DNA of 10,113 nucleotides from contig JAITBW010000169.1 in assembly GCA_031283385.1 (NCBI GenBank), positions 1-10,113 on the forward strand. Reading direction: 5' to 3'. Positions within the stretch are counted from its first letter, which is position 1. Each line of letters begins with the position of its first letter. The notes beneath the pieces are model-generated. The model was not told the origin of the DNA. It was given only the letters and a program-made list of their open reading frames with translations, and ran no database searches. Positions 1-6,376 of the stretch are shown here, piece after piece. Origin of the DNA: Nitrososphaerota archaeon (GTDB lineage: Archaea > Thermoproteota > Bathyarchaeia > Bathyarchaeales > Bathycorpusculaceae). A program made the translations under genes and the position numbers.

Positions 1-264
1 ATTCAACACTTTAAACTGCTCCCAATTCTGTGTAAGCAACAAGATGTTTCTGATAGCAATTTTAACAGTCGCTGCCCTTCAGAAGAAGGGCAGCTCCAAT
101 TATATAAATTCGTTAACTACAAGAAAACGAGAAGGCTTTTCAAACTCGTGTTGAACCTACAAGTAATACTAAGTTTGTCCCAGATACCCTCTAAAACCAA
201 ATGTAAAAGTGCTATTCACAAATAAATAGCAAGTAGCTGTCATGTGTGGGCATTATTTTTTGCA
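1..264. other. Non-coding stretch downstream of the nuclease gene
   Basis: I see no convincing gene here. The longest ATG-initiated frame on the plus strand starts at 44 and runs about 36 codons, with no ribosome binding site and no recognisable product. The stretch is AT-rich apart from the GC-rich hairpin at 71-94, which is listed separately. It lies beyond the 3' end of the minus-strand nuclease gene, so it may hold that gene's 3' untranslated region. Confidence 0.6.
71..94. repeat. Perfect 10-bp inverted repeat (GC-rich hairpin)
   Basis: GCTGCCCTTC (71-80), loop AGAA, then GAAGGGCAGC (85-94): a perfect 10-bp stem with a 4-nt loop in an AT-rich background. No T-run follows on either strand, so it is not a classic terminator. 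It lies about 170 bp beyond the stop of the minus-strand nuclease gene and could be a 3'-end RNA structure, a small dispersed repeat, or an element end. A single copy is visible in this window. Confidence 0.8.
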
Positions 265-1857
265 CTACTCCTGTCTATCAATCAATTTCACAGATTGCCT
301 TGTGATTCTATGTGGATACACTAGAAGGAAAAAATAGGAAAACGAACTTTTCTTAAGAGTGTTAGGTAAATCTGGCAAAGAATAATCCAAAACTTGATCA
401 CACAATTCTTTCCAACTTTGAGGATTCTTGTAGGAACGTTGAACTTGCTCACCTTTTTTTGTCCTCCAAAATAGAAAAATCCATTTGGAACTTGGTTTAA
501 ATTCAGATAATAGCAATATTTTAGAAATAATCTTCCAAAGCTCTTCAAGTTCCTTTCGGTTATTTCTGCGAACTAGCATATCAACTATAGCTTCGAGGTG
601 ATATGACTGTAACGAAAAAGATTCGGAGACAAGGGCCTGTTCCTTTAAACCATAAGCAACACCCATGATTTGTTCAACGGTATAGTAAGGATTTGGAAAT
701 CCCTGACCATCATCAGATTGATTTTCGACACATATTTTTGCTATTAATTCAATTAGGATATGTTTAGAAAGTTGAGAATCTCCTGATTTATCCAAGAGAC
801 GACTCATCATCAGGAAATACCCAGTGGCTGACTCACCCCAATACCACAGACTATCTCTATAAGTTTTTATCTGCTGAATAATCCGCTCATCTAAAACATG
901 TGTATTGTCGTTCTGTTTGTAGTAGAGTTCAAGAGCAGATAACCAACCTATAACCATTGTAAGTCTAGCCCTATAGAGTAAACCACCATCCCACGAGTTC
1001 TCTAAATAGTTCTTTCTTTGTAGAAATTCGGACTTCACAGACTCTAACCCTTCAGTAATCAAGCGTAAAACTAAATCAAATGATGATTTCCAATATTTTT
1101 CATTCAGAGAATGTTTTTCAACTAATGCAAGCATATAACTACCAAAGAGAGTGCATGCTTCAACAAGAGCCACATGATTTTGGGATTTTTCATACTTAGC
1201 TAAGATATACTGGTTTAACAGTAATCCACTTGCTATTTTACGGCTCAACTGTATTGGCGTTTCTTTTTCAGAAAATAATATACTTTCAATAAATGTTGTA
1301 TACAATTTTTTATCAATTAGAGCACGCTCATTTGAAAAAACTAAATCTAAGAACAACTTAAAATCCGTTGGTTCTCTAGGCAAAAAAGTGTGATGAAATT
1401 TCAAGAACCTCTTTAGCAAATCTCTCTGTGTGATTAACTCCAATTGTGGAAAATTTCTGTTTTTGTAGGTTACATTCAGATCATCGATTTCTCTTCTGAC
1501 GGGATCCGTAATCGTTCCATTTGTAACCAATACTGCACGATGCATAATACTTTTGTCTATACCAGGATAATGGATTGGTATCTCAACTAGCGCATCAATC
1601 TCACCTTTTATTGCACGCCATTCACTCAGATCTATGTTCCCACCTTTTAATTGATGAGCACAAGGAATATTTTTATTATCAAGAGAAATTATATCCTTTC
1701 CCTGTTCCATTTGGCCATGGGAAGATAGATGAAGGATCGTGTAATTTTCAGATAGTAGGTATTGGGCAAAAGGTATCTGATAACCGATTTCATTGGTATT
1801 AATCAACCAATTTTCTACGACTCTCTCTATCAACCCAATCCGCCCGTTTATTTTCAA
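265..1857 (-). CDS. Predicted PD-(D/E)XK restriction-endonuclease-like protein
   Basis: This is a 530-residue protein counted from a TTG at 1857. The first ~140 residues look like a PD-(D/E)XK nuclease fold: conserved-looking VENWLIN and E23 on the first helix, E51-Q-G-K-D55 on a strand, and Q69-L-K71 as the Q-x-K half of the active site. A later VLVTNG segment resembles Mrr-like and other restriction-type nucleases. From about residue 150 the rest is helical and unrecognised, with an aromatic-rich C-terminus; it could be a specificity or regulatory part. The start is uncertain. In-frame TTG codons lie at 1857, 1833 and 1803, none has a clear ribosome site, and one of the first two is favoured because the VENWLIN segment looks like part of the domain. 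The gene overlaps the upstream gene by 59 bp if 1857 is used, which suggests co-translation. Cleaving foreign DNA is an inference from the fold. Confidence 0.75.
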   Translation of the reverse strand: MKINGRIGLIERVVENWLINTNEIGYQIPFAQYLLSENYTILHLSSHGQMEQGKDIISLDNKNIPCAHQLKGGNIDLSEWRAIKGEIDALVEIPIHYPGIDKSIMHRAVLVTNGTITDPVRREIDDLNVTYKNRNFPQLELITQRDLLKRFLKFHHTFLPREPTDFKLFLDLVFSNERALIDKKLYTTFIESILFSEKETPIQLSRKIASGLLLNQYILAKYEKSQNHVALVEACTLFGSYMLALVEKHSLNEKYWKSSFDLVLRLITEGLESVKSEFLQRKNYLENSWDGGLLYRARLTMVIGWLSALELYYKQNDNTHVLDERIIQQIKTYRDSLWYWGESATGYFLMMSRLLDKSGDSQLSKHILIELIAKICVENQSDDGQGFPNPYYTVEQIMGVAYGLKEQALVSESFSLQSYHLEAIVDMLVRRNNRKELEELWKIISKILLLSEFKPSSKWIFLFWRTKKGEQVQRSYKNPQSWKELCDQVLDYSLPDLPNTLKKSSFSYFFLLVYPHRITRQSVKLIDRQE

Positions 1858-2401
1858 TAATTGCTTCGCGTATAGTACTTATAATAAAGGTTTGAGATTC
1901 CCATTCTTTTTCCTTGCCATGGAGTATCTCGAAATTTTTAGGGGACATAAAAATCGTAGGCATAATAGGATTTCCTCGTGCATCAAAATCTATCTCCATT
2001 TTTTCTATGCAATCAAGTATCAAACTGGGGGTAATTCCTGTTCCCTTCGCACTAACTACGTTTCCAGAGTCTCGTATACCTTTCTCCATTACGCTGAGTG
2101 TCTGTTTTATTCTCTTATCAGCAATGTCTTTTGCAATATTGGACGCGCTTTCATAAAACGCAGCAGGACCTTTCTCAATTGCCGTTTTTTCATCAATGCT
2201 AACCTCTGAGACGAGTTCTTCATATCCACTTCTTGAAGAATGCCCATCGGACGTTGTAACAAAGAAAGAGTCCCCTTCATGAATTGTTATTTTTTTCTTG
2301 CAAAGCTGAGACAACGCCGGATACTGTTGTACCTTTACTCGTATATTTTCTTCAGTTTTTTCTTTAATTCGCTCTTTTAATTGTGGAAAATCTGGAAGCA
2401 T
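1799..2401 (-). CDS. Hypothetical protein, partner of the nuclease gene
   Basis: This 200-residue protein is not one I can assign to a named family. It is soluble and charged, with no signal peptide or membrane segment. The N-terminal third is lysine/glutamate-rich, the middle (about 80-120) looks helical, and a segment near 138-150 (IDFDARGNPIMPTIFM) looks like a beta-hairpin followed by a conserved-looking P-T-hydrophobic run. The end is a basic helix with W-x-x-R-E-S-x-R-K-L-V-D. The ATG at 2401 has no ribosome binding site. A TATA-like box at about 2437-2446 on the minus strand would give a leader of only some 10-15 nt, so translation is probably leaderless-like. It overlaps the start of the nuclease gene in another frame, so the two are probably one operon and may act together. 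Function unknown. Confidence 0.7.
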   Translation of the reverse strand: MLPDFPQLKERIKEKTEENIRVKVQQYPALSQLCKKKITIHEGDSFFVTTSDGHSSRSGYEELVSEVSIDEKTAIEKGPAAFYESASNIAKDIADKRIKQTLSVMEKGIRDSGNVVSAKGTGITPSLILDCIEKMEIDFDARGNPIMPTIFMSPKNFEILHGKEKEWESQTFIISTIREAIIENKRADWVDRESRRKLVD

Positions 2402-2915
2402 AATAGTTTATTTATATCGATAAGAAGAATTTAAGCATATTTATCAATAAGAGATACATTGCAATTCAAAAAAAAACTACACGGTACACCTTTAATCAAA
2501 GAGTCTTCAGAAATAAGCTGATTTAATTAAAACTTATACGATTAAGGGTTTACTGCATTTTGTTTTTAATATGATTACTCAAAATAAAAAGTTTGCAAAA
2601 ATTCTCGTAACTTTTTAGAAAACTTAATATTATCGAGCAAAATTTTGAAAAAATTGTGTATCAGCAAGTGGCTATAAACTACTCTGGTATAGCCAACACC
2701 CAACAAACTTCAGTACAAAACAATCTAACAACAATGAGTATTATAGTGAAACGGTTGCACAATATTATGAACAAGTTGTAAAAAGATACGTTAAAACAAC
2801 CAAGTAAAGCGAGAAAAGAGAAGTATTTATCAGTTGACATGTGTTACTGTGTGAAAAATTCCGTTATTTTTATAAACCCACAACATTATTTAGTTAAGTC
2901 ACATCCAAAAGCGGC
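2402..2915. other. AT-rich intergenic region before the tRNA
   Basis: No complete gene is evident in these roughly 500 bases. It contains the putative promoter of the minus-strand two-gene cassette (TATA-like sequence near 2437-2446) and that of the tRNA (TATA-like TTTTATAAA at 2867-2876). Between about 2611 and 2800 two plus-strand frames stay open for 50-60 codons. One ends at 2779-2781 and the other at 2805-2807; both read as protein-like, but neither has a credible start. This could be an eroded gene or chance. Confidence 0.5.
2867..2876 (+). promoter_or_regulatory. Putative TATA box of tRNA-Ile
   Basis: TTTTATAAA lies 40-49 bp upstream of the first tRNA base. An archaeal start about 25 bp downstream would give a precursor with a roughly 20-nt 5' leader. 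Assigned by position and sequence only. Confidence 0.5.
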
Positions 2916-2993
2916 GGACCGGTAGCTCAGCACGGCTGGAGCGTTCGACTGATAATCGAAAGGTCGCCGGTGCAAATCCGGCTCGGTCCACCA
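2916..2993 (+). tRNA. tRNA-Ile (anticodon GAT), CCA encoded
   Basis: The full cloverleaf can be folded by hand. The acceptor GGACCGG pairs with TCGGTCC (one G-T pair). The D stem is GCTC/GAGC with G18-G19 in the loop. The anticodon stem TTCGA/TCGAA holds the loop CTGATAA, so the anticodon is GAT. The variable loop is AGGTC, the T stem GCCGG/CCGGC, the discriminator A2990, and CCA follows at 2991-2993. The T loop reads TGCAAAT instead of the near-universal TTCnAnT, which puts G at position 55. No intron is present. A zinc-ribbon gene remnant on the opposite strand ends 8 bp beyond the CCA, so this tRNA may have served as an integration site. Confidence 0.96.
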
Positions 2994-3000
2994 CATATCA

Positions 3001-3226
3001 CTATTTAAGCTTAAACTGAGTTTTTGTACTTCCATTTGTTGGACTGACAAGTTTTATTCCATGATAACTATAAACCCTTTTACCCTCTTTACGTCCTACA
3101 TAATGCTGTACACGTTTACTATTTCCTCTTACTTGCAAAGTTCCTTCTACACCACAAACAGAACAAAGTTTATACTTATTTCAGTTCCGCAAGAAGTCTA
3201 TTGATAAGTTGCTGTTGTTTTTTTAT
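3001..3226 (-). pseudogene. Frameshifted remnant of a small CxxC zinc-ribbon protein
   Basis: On the minus strand, one frame encodes a helical piece ending INRLLAELK then a stop. The adjacent frame continues KYKLCSVCGVEGTLQVRGN, then RVQHYVGRKEGKRVYSYHGI, and ends at the TAG of 3001-3003. Skipping one base (3178) joins the two into one protein-like reading of about 75 codons. A C-x2-C-G followed by G-T-L-Q-V-R and V-x-H-Y recalls small zinc-ribbon proteins I associate with archaeal genomes and their integrated elements; this is recognised from memory, not searched. No ATG, GTG or usable start exists upstream in the first frame, so the gene is broken or truncated. It points at, and nearly abuts, the 3' end of the tRNA, which fits a decayed integrated element. 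Confidence 0.6.
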
Positions 3227-3316
3227 TGTGTTACGGGTTTTTGTGTTTTGTTTTTTAGATTTTTGTGGGTAAGTGAATAGTTGGGTATGTTGTTTTTTGG
3301 TTGTTTGGGGTAAGGG

Positions 3317-3323
3317 TTATATG
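3317..3323 (+). promoter_or_regulatory. Putative TATA box of the metal-efflux operon
   Basis: TTATATG sits 32-38 bp upstream of the repressor ATG in an otherwise very G/T-rich stretch. Transcription would start near 3345-3350, leaving a very short leader. The dyad at 3328-3351 lies between this box and the start codon, where a bound repressor would block initiation. Confidence 0.4.
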
Positions 3324-3327
3324 TTTG

Positions 3328-3351
3328 TATCCCTTCCCCCTACAGGGGATA
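3328..3351. promoter_or_regulatory. Candidate CsoR-family operator
   Basis: TATCCC at 3328-3333 mirrors GGGATA at 3346-3351, and CCCC-TACA-GGGG is a perfect nested repeat at 3337-3348. C/G tracts flanked by A/T are the usual operator style of CsoR, RcnR and InrS repressors. Its position directly before the repressor's start codon suggests autoregulation of the operon. This is a prediction from symmetry and context. Confidence 0.55.
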
Positions 3352-3354
3352 TGT

Positions 3355-3621
3355 ATGCATGTTCATAAAAGAAGAAAAGAAGCATCAGATAGGTTAGCTA
3401 GAATAGAGGGACATGTTCATGGCGTTAAGAATATGGTTGAGGCTGGGAAGTCATGTCCGGATATTCTTTTACAGTTGGCAGCTGTTCGTGCGGCGTTAAA
3501 TAAGGTATCAAAGTTGGTTTTGGAGGATCATGTTGAGACATGTCTAAAGGATGCAGCTGTCTCTGGGGATACTGAGCGGTATATAGAGGAGTTAAAAGAG
3601 GCATTAGCAAAGCTTATTTGA
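3355..3621 (+). CDS. CsoR/RcnR/InrS-family metal-sensing repressor
   Basis: This 88-residue all-helical protein has the features of the copper/nickel/cobalt-sensing family: a basic N-terminus, RLARIEGHVHGV on helix 1, C34, H59 and C63 in the metal pocket, and a charged C-terminal helix. Known CsoR proteins bind Cu(I) with a C-H-C triad. A histidine near the N-terminus, here H2 (H4 is also present), fills the fourth position used by nickel and cobalt sensors such as InrS (H-C-H-C) and RcnR. The set H2-C34-H59-C63 therefore favours Ni(II) or Co(II), as an inference. The ATG at 3355 is chosen because GGGG precedes it by 6 nt and the family starts just ahead of the metal histidine; the frame stays open upstream, but that sequence is not family-like. 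It lies 12 bp ahead of the ATPase gene and probably represses both genes until metal binds. Confidence 0.93.
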   Translation: MHVHKRRKEASDRLARIEGHVHGVKNMVEAGKSCPDILLQLAAVRAALNKVSKLVLEDHVETCLKDAAVSGDTERYIEELKEALAKLI

Positions 3622-3633
3622 AATTAGCGGAGG

Positions 3634-5484
3634 ATGGTTGTTTTGGATTTTAAGCGTGTAATACTTTTTGTGTTTATATCTTTAGGCATAGCTGGTTGGC
3701 TATCGGCTACATTTGAGCTGTTACCATATAGTGTAACGCTTTTTCTTCAGGTTTCGTCTGCTGTTTTAGCGTTATTAACTATAGGTTATGAGGCGGTTTG
3801 TAGTCTTCGTGAGCGTGTCTTTAGTATGGACATGTTAGCTACTATAGCTATAGTGGCAGCTATAATAAGTCGGGAGTATTTTCCGGCGACAATTGTTGCC
3901 TTTATGTTAGTAGGCGGCGAAATGTTGGAAGATTATGCTCAACGTAGAAGTACAAAGGCTATACAGAAGTTAATTGAAGAACAGCCTCAAGTAGCTACGG
4001 TGGTTAGAGATGGGCAGGAAATTCAAGTTAAGCCTCAGGAGATTAGCATAGGAGAGACTGTAATAGTTAGACCTGGAGCAAAGATTCCTGTAGATGGTAT
4101 TATTCAAAAAGGTCAAGCGTGCATTAATCAGGCTTCGGTAACGGGTGAGGCTGTGCCTGTAGAGAAATTGGAAGGCGCAAGTGTTTTTAGTGGAACTATT
4201 GTTCAACAAGGTGCTATTTATGTATCTGTAACGGCTGTTGGCGAAAATAGTACGTATGGTAAAATAGTAGCGTTGGTAAAGGAGGCAGAGGAGAAAAAGG
4301 CGCCTATAGAGCGGGCGGCTGATAAGTATGCAAAGTATTTTACGCCAATTATTCTCGTGTTGGGTGTAGTAGTTTTTGTGTTAACGCGGGATGTTTTGCG
4401 TATGGCGGCTGTTTTTATTATAGCTTGTCCGTGTGCGTTAATTCTTTCGACTCCGGCAGCTATTGTTACAAGTATTGGGAATGCTGCGAGGAAAGGGATT
4501 CTTGTGCGAAATGGGGAGACTTTGGAAAAGTTGTCAAAAATTGATGTTTTATTTATGGATAAGACGGGTACTTTGACAATGGGTCAGCTAGAAATTGTGG
4601 ATATACAGAGTTTCAATCATCAGCAGTACAGTTCTATAGATATTTTGCGGTTTGCTGCTGAAGCTGAAAAATGTTCAGAGCATCCATTTGCAAAAGCTAT
4701 AATTAATGAAGCGGAAAAAATGGGTTTAACTGTTGCGCATCCCGAGGATTTTGAGCATCATATAGGTTTAGGGGTCTGTGTAAACAGTAAAGATGGTTCA
4801 AATGTAATTGTTGGTAATGCACGTTTAATGGAGAAATATAATGTACAGGTAACGCCTGAAGCTCAAGAGTACATAGTCAAGCAGGGCATGCATGCTGTCG
4901 TTTTTGTTGCAAAGCAGCAAGTGTTGCTTGGCGCGATAAGTTTATCAGATAAGCCAAGAGAAAACGTGAAAAACGTTTTAGCACAAACGAAAGTAAATGG
5001 TGTAAAACAGGTAGTAATGTTAACGGGTGACAACAGAAATGTTGCAGACGCCGTTGCGGCGGCTTGTGGTGTTGATAAATGTATGTCTGAGTTAATGCCT
5101 GCGGATAAAGTAGATAAAATTGAAGGGTTTAAAAATCAAGGATTAAGTGTTGCCATGGTGGGTGATGGAATAAATGATGCTCCAGCACTTGCTAAGGCAG
5201 ATGTAGGAATAGCCATGGGTTTCTCAGGAACAGAGATAGCTATTGAAACAGCAGATGTTGTGCTATTATCTGATGATTTATCAAAATTGTCTCAACTGTT
5301 AAAAATTGGTAAAACAACGATATCTATAATTAAGCAAAACATTGCATTTGCTATAGCAGTAAACATTATAGGCATAGCATTATCCAGTCAAGGTCTAATA
5401 TCACCCTTAGCCGCTTCCATAATCCATGAAAGTAACGCGTTAATAGTTATGCTAAACTCGCTTAGACTATTAAGGATAAAATAG
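3634..5484 (+). CDS. Heavy-metal P1B-type ATPase (metal efflux)
   Basis: This is an ATP-driven exporter of transition metal ions across the cytoplasmic membrane. There is no N-terminal metal-binding domain. Four membrane helices fill residues 8-105, then an actuator domain with T170-G-E, helices 5 and 6 with C265-P-C267 in CPCALILSTP, the phosphorylated D309-K-T-G-T-L-T, H350-P351 of the nucleotide domain, G510-D-G-I-N-D, and two last helices. CPC followed by STP is the ZntA/CadA (P1B-2) signature, but the last helix carries H598-E-S-N601 where ZntA has the D-x-G metal ligand; that recalls HEG-type cobalt exporters, which usually have SPC. The metal could be zinc, cadmium, cobalt or nickel; the paired repressor favours nickel or cobalt. 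GGAGG (3629-3633) abuts the ATG at 3634, so a TTG at 3643, 9 nt downstream, may be the true start. Base use drifts from G/T-rich to A/C-rich along the gene. Confidence 0.95.
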   Translation: MVVLDFKRVILFVFISLGIAGWLSATFELLPYSVTLFLQVSSAVLALLTIGYEAVCSLRERVFSMDMLATIAIVAAIISREYFPATIVAFMLVGGEMLEDYAQRRSTKAIQKLIEEQPQVATVVRDGQEIQVKPQEISIGETVIVRPGAKIPVDGIIQKGQACINQASVTGEAVPVEKLEGASVFSGTIVQQGAIYVSVTAVGENSTYGKIVALVKEAEEKKAPIERAADKYAKYFTPIILVLGVVVFVLTRDVLRMAAVFIIACPCALILSTPAAIVTSIGNAARKGILVRNGETLEKLSKIDVLFMDKTGTLTMGQLEIVDIQSFNHQQYSSIDILRFAAEAEKCSEHPFAKAIINEAEKMGLTVAHPEDFEHHIGLGVCVNSKDGSNVIVGNARLMEKYNVQVTPEAQEYIVKQGMHAVVFVAKQQVLLGAISLSDKPRENVKNVLAQTKVNGVKQVVMLTGDNRNVADAVAAACGVDKCMSELMPADKVDKIEGFKNQGLSVAMVGDGINDAPALAKADVGIAMGFSGTEIAIETADVVLLSDDLSKLSQLLKIGKTTISIIKQNIAFAIAVNIIGIALSSQGLISPLAASIIHESNALIVMLNSLRLLRIK

Positions 5485-5488
5485 ACCA

Positions 5489-5526
5489 GGGTTAAACGGT
5501 TTACTAACCTACACTGTCTTTTTTTT
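5489..5526 (+). terminator. T-tract terminator of the efflux operon
   Basis: Eight T residues (5519-5526) follow the ATPase stop by about 35 bp, preceded by a weak stem pairing GGTTA (5490-5494) with TAACC (5505-5509). Archaeal transcription often ends at T-tracts. The convergent cbiO stop lies 2 bp beyond. Confidence 0.6.
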
Positions 5527-5527
5527 A

Positions 5528-6373
5528 CTATTTTTCTGTGGTTTTTAGAAGTCTTAGAATTTCTTTTCTTGCCTCACTAATGGTTAATGGGTACTCGTCA
5601 GCAATTGGAAGCCCGTTTTCTTTCTTTAACACTTCAAATAGGTGAGCTATACGAGGTGAGCGCAAGTTTACTTTTCGAATTAACTCAGCGTTTGAAAAGA
5701 TTGTTTTTGGAGTACCTTCAGAGACTACTTTGCCTTTATTTAATATGTATAGTTTCTCGGCAAATAATGGAACCATGTCTACATCATGTGTAGCTAATAG
5801 CAAGGTAATTCCTTTTTCTTTGTTAAGCTGAAGCAATAGATGCAAAATGTCACTGATAGCTATTGGGTCAAGACTTGAAGTAGGCTCATCCATTATAATA
5901 ACTTCAGGTTGCATAGCAAGCACACCTGCAAGGGCAACACGTTTTTTCTGACCCCCACTAAGAAAGTGAGGCGGTTTATCTACGTACTCACTCATTCCAA
6001 CAGTTACAAGAGCCTCATTTACAAGCTCCTTGACACGATCAGCCGTATAGCCGAGATTTAAAGGTCCAAAGGCTACATCTTGTTTTACTGAAGAGGCAAA
6101 AAGCTGATCATTTGGATCTTGAAAAACAAAACCAACTCTTTTTCGCAGAGTCAATAGCGATTTAGCATCGTAGGCTAAGGGTTTATCTTCAAAGTAGATA
6201 TTGCCAGAAGTAGGTTTTAGAATGCCGTTTAAATGATTAAGCAAAGTGGTCTTCCCAGAACCATTAGTACCTAAGAAAGCCACTCGTTCACCCCGTGCAA
6301 AGTTTAAAGAAACATTATCTATAGCCAATGTTCCATCTGAGTAACGATGAGACAAGTTTTCCAATTTAAACAT
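5528..6373 (-). CDS. cbiO: CbiO, ATPase of the cobalt/nickel ECF transporter
   Basis: This is the energizing ATP-binding subunit that drives cobalt or nickel uptake through CbiQ and CbiM/CbiN. It is 281 residues long from the ATG at 6373; a TTG directly before it also lies in frame. Visible motifs are Walker A G35-T-N-G-S-G-K-T-T43, Q-loop Q85 in QDPNDQL, signature L138-S-G-G-Q142, Walker B with D162-E163, and H-loop H196 in LATHD. QDPNDQLF and VAFGP are typical of ECF-type ATPases. The roughly 50-residue tail beyond the nucleotide domain is usual for CbiO. The start lies 3 bp after the cbiQ stop, so the two are translated together. The protein presumably works as a homodimer, since no second ATPase is present. 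Confidence 0.97.
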   Translation of the reverse strand: MFKLENLSHRYSDGTLAIDNVSLNFARGERVAFLGTNGSGKTTLLNHLNGILKPTSGNIYFEDKPLAYDAKSLLTLRKRVGFVFQDPNDQLFASSVKQDVAFGPLNLGYTADRVKELVNEALVTVGMSEYVDKPPHFLSGGQKKRVALAGVLAMQPEVIIMDEPTSSLDPIAISDILHLLLQLNKEKGITLLLATHDVDMVPLFAEKLYILNKGKVVSEGTPKTIFSNAELIRKVNLRSPRIAHLFEVLKKENGLPIADEYPLTISEARKEILRLLKTTEK

Positions 6374-6376
6374 CAA

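Noticed and set aside
44..154. Small ATG-initiated frame with a hydrophobic N-terminus
   Set aside because: It has no ribosome binding site and no family resemblance, and it runs through the perfect hairpin at 71-94. Chance is more likely.
1575..2209. Several plus-strand open frames of 75-138 codons
   Set aside because: They are antisense to the nuclease and partner genes, have low-quality composition and lack ribosome sites.
2990..3330. Direct repeat of the tRNA 3' end as an attachment site
   Set aside because: I found no second copy of the acceptor/T-stem sequence in the window.
3301..3354. N-terminal extension of the repressor from a TTG at 3301
   Set aside because: The extra 18 residues are unlike the family and would be read through the promoter and operator; the ATG at 3355 has a ribosome site.
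3425..4209. Minus-strand frames opposite the repressor and ATPase
   Set aside because: They are antisense shadows of strongly supported genes.
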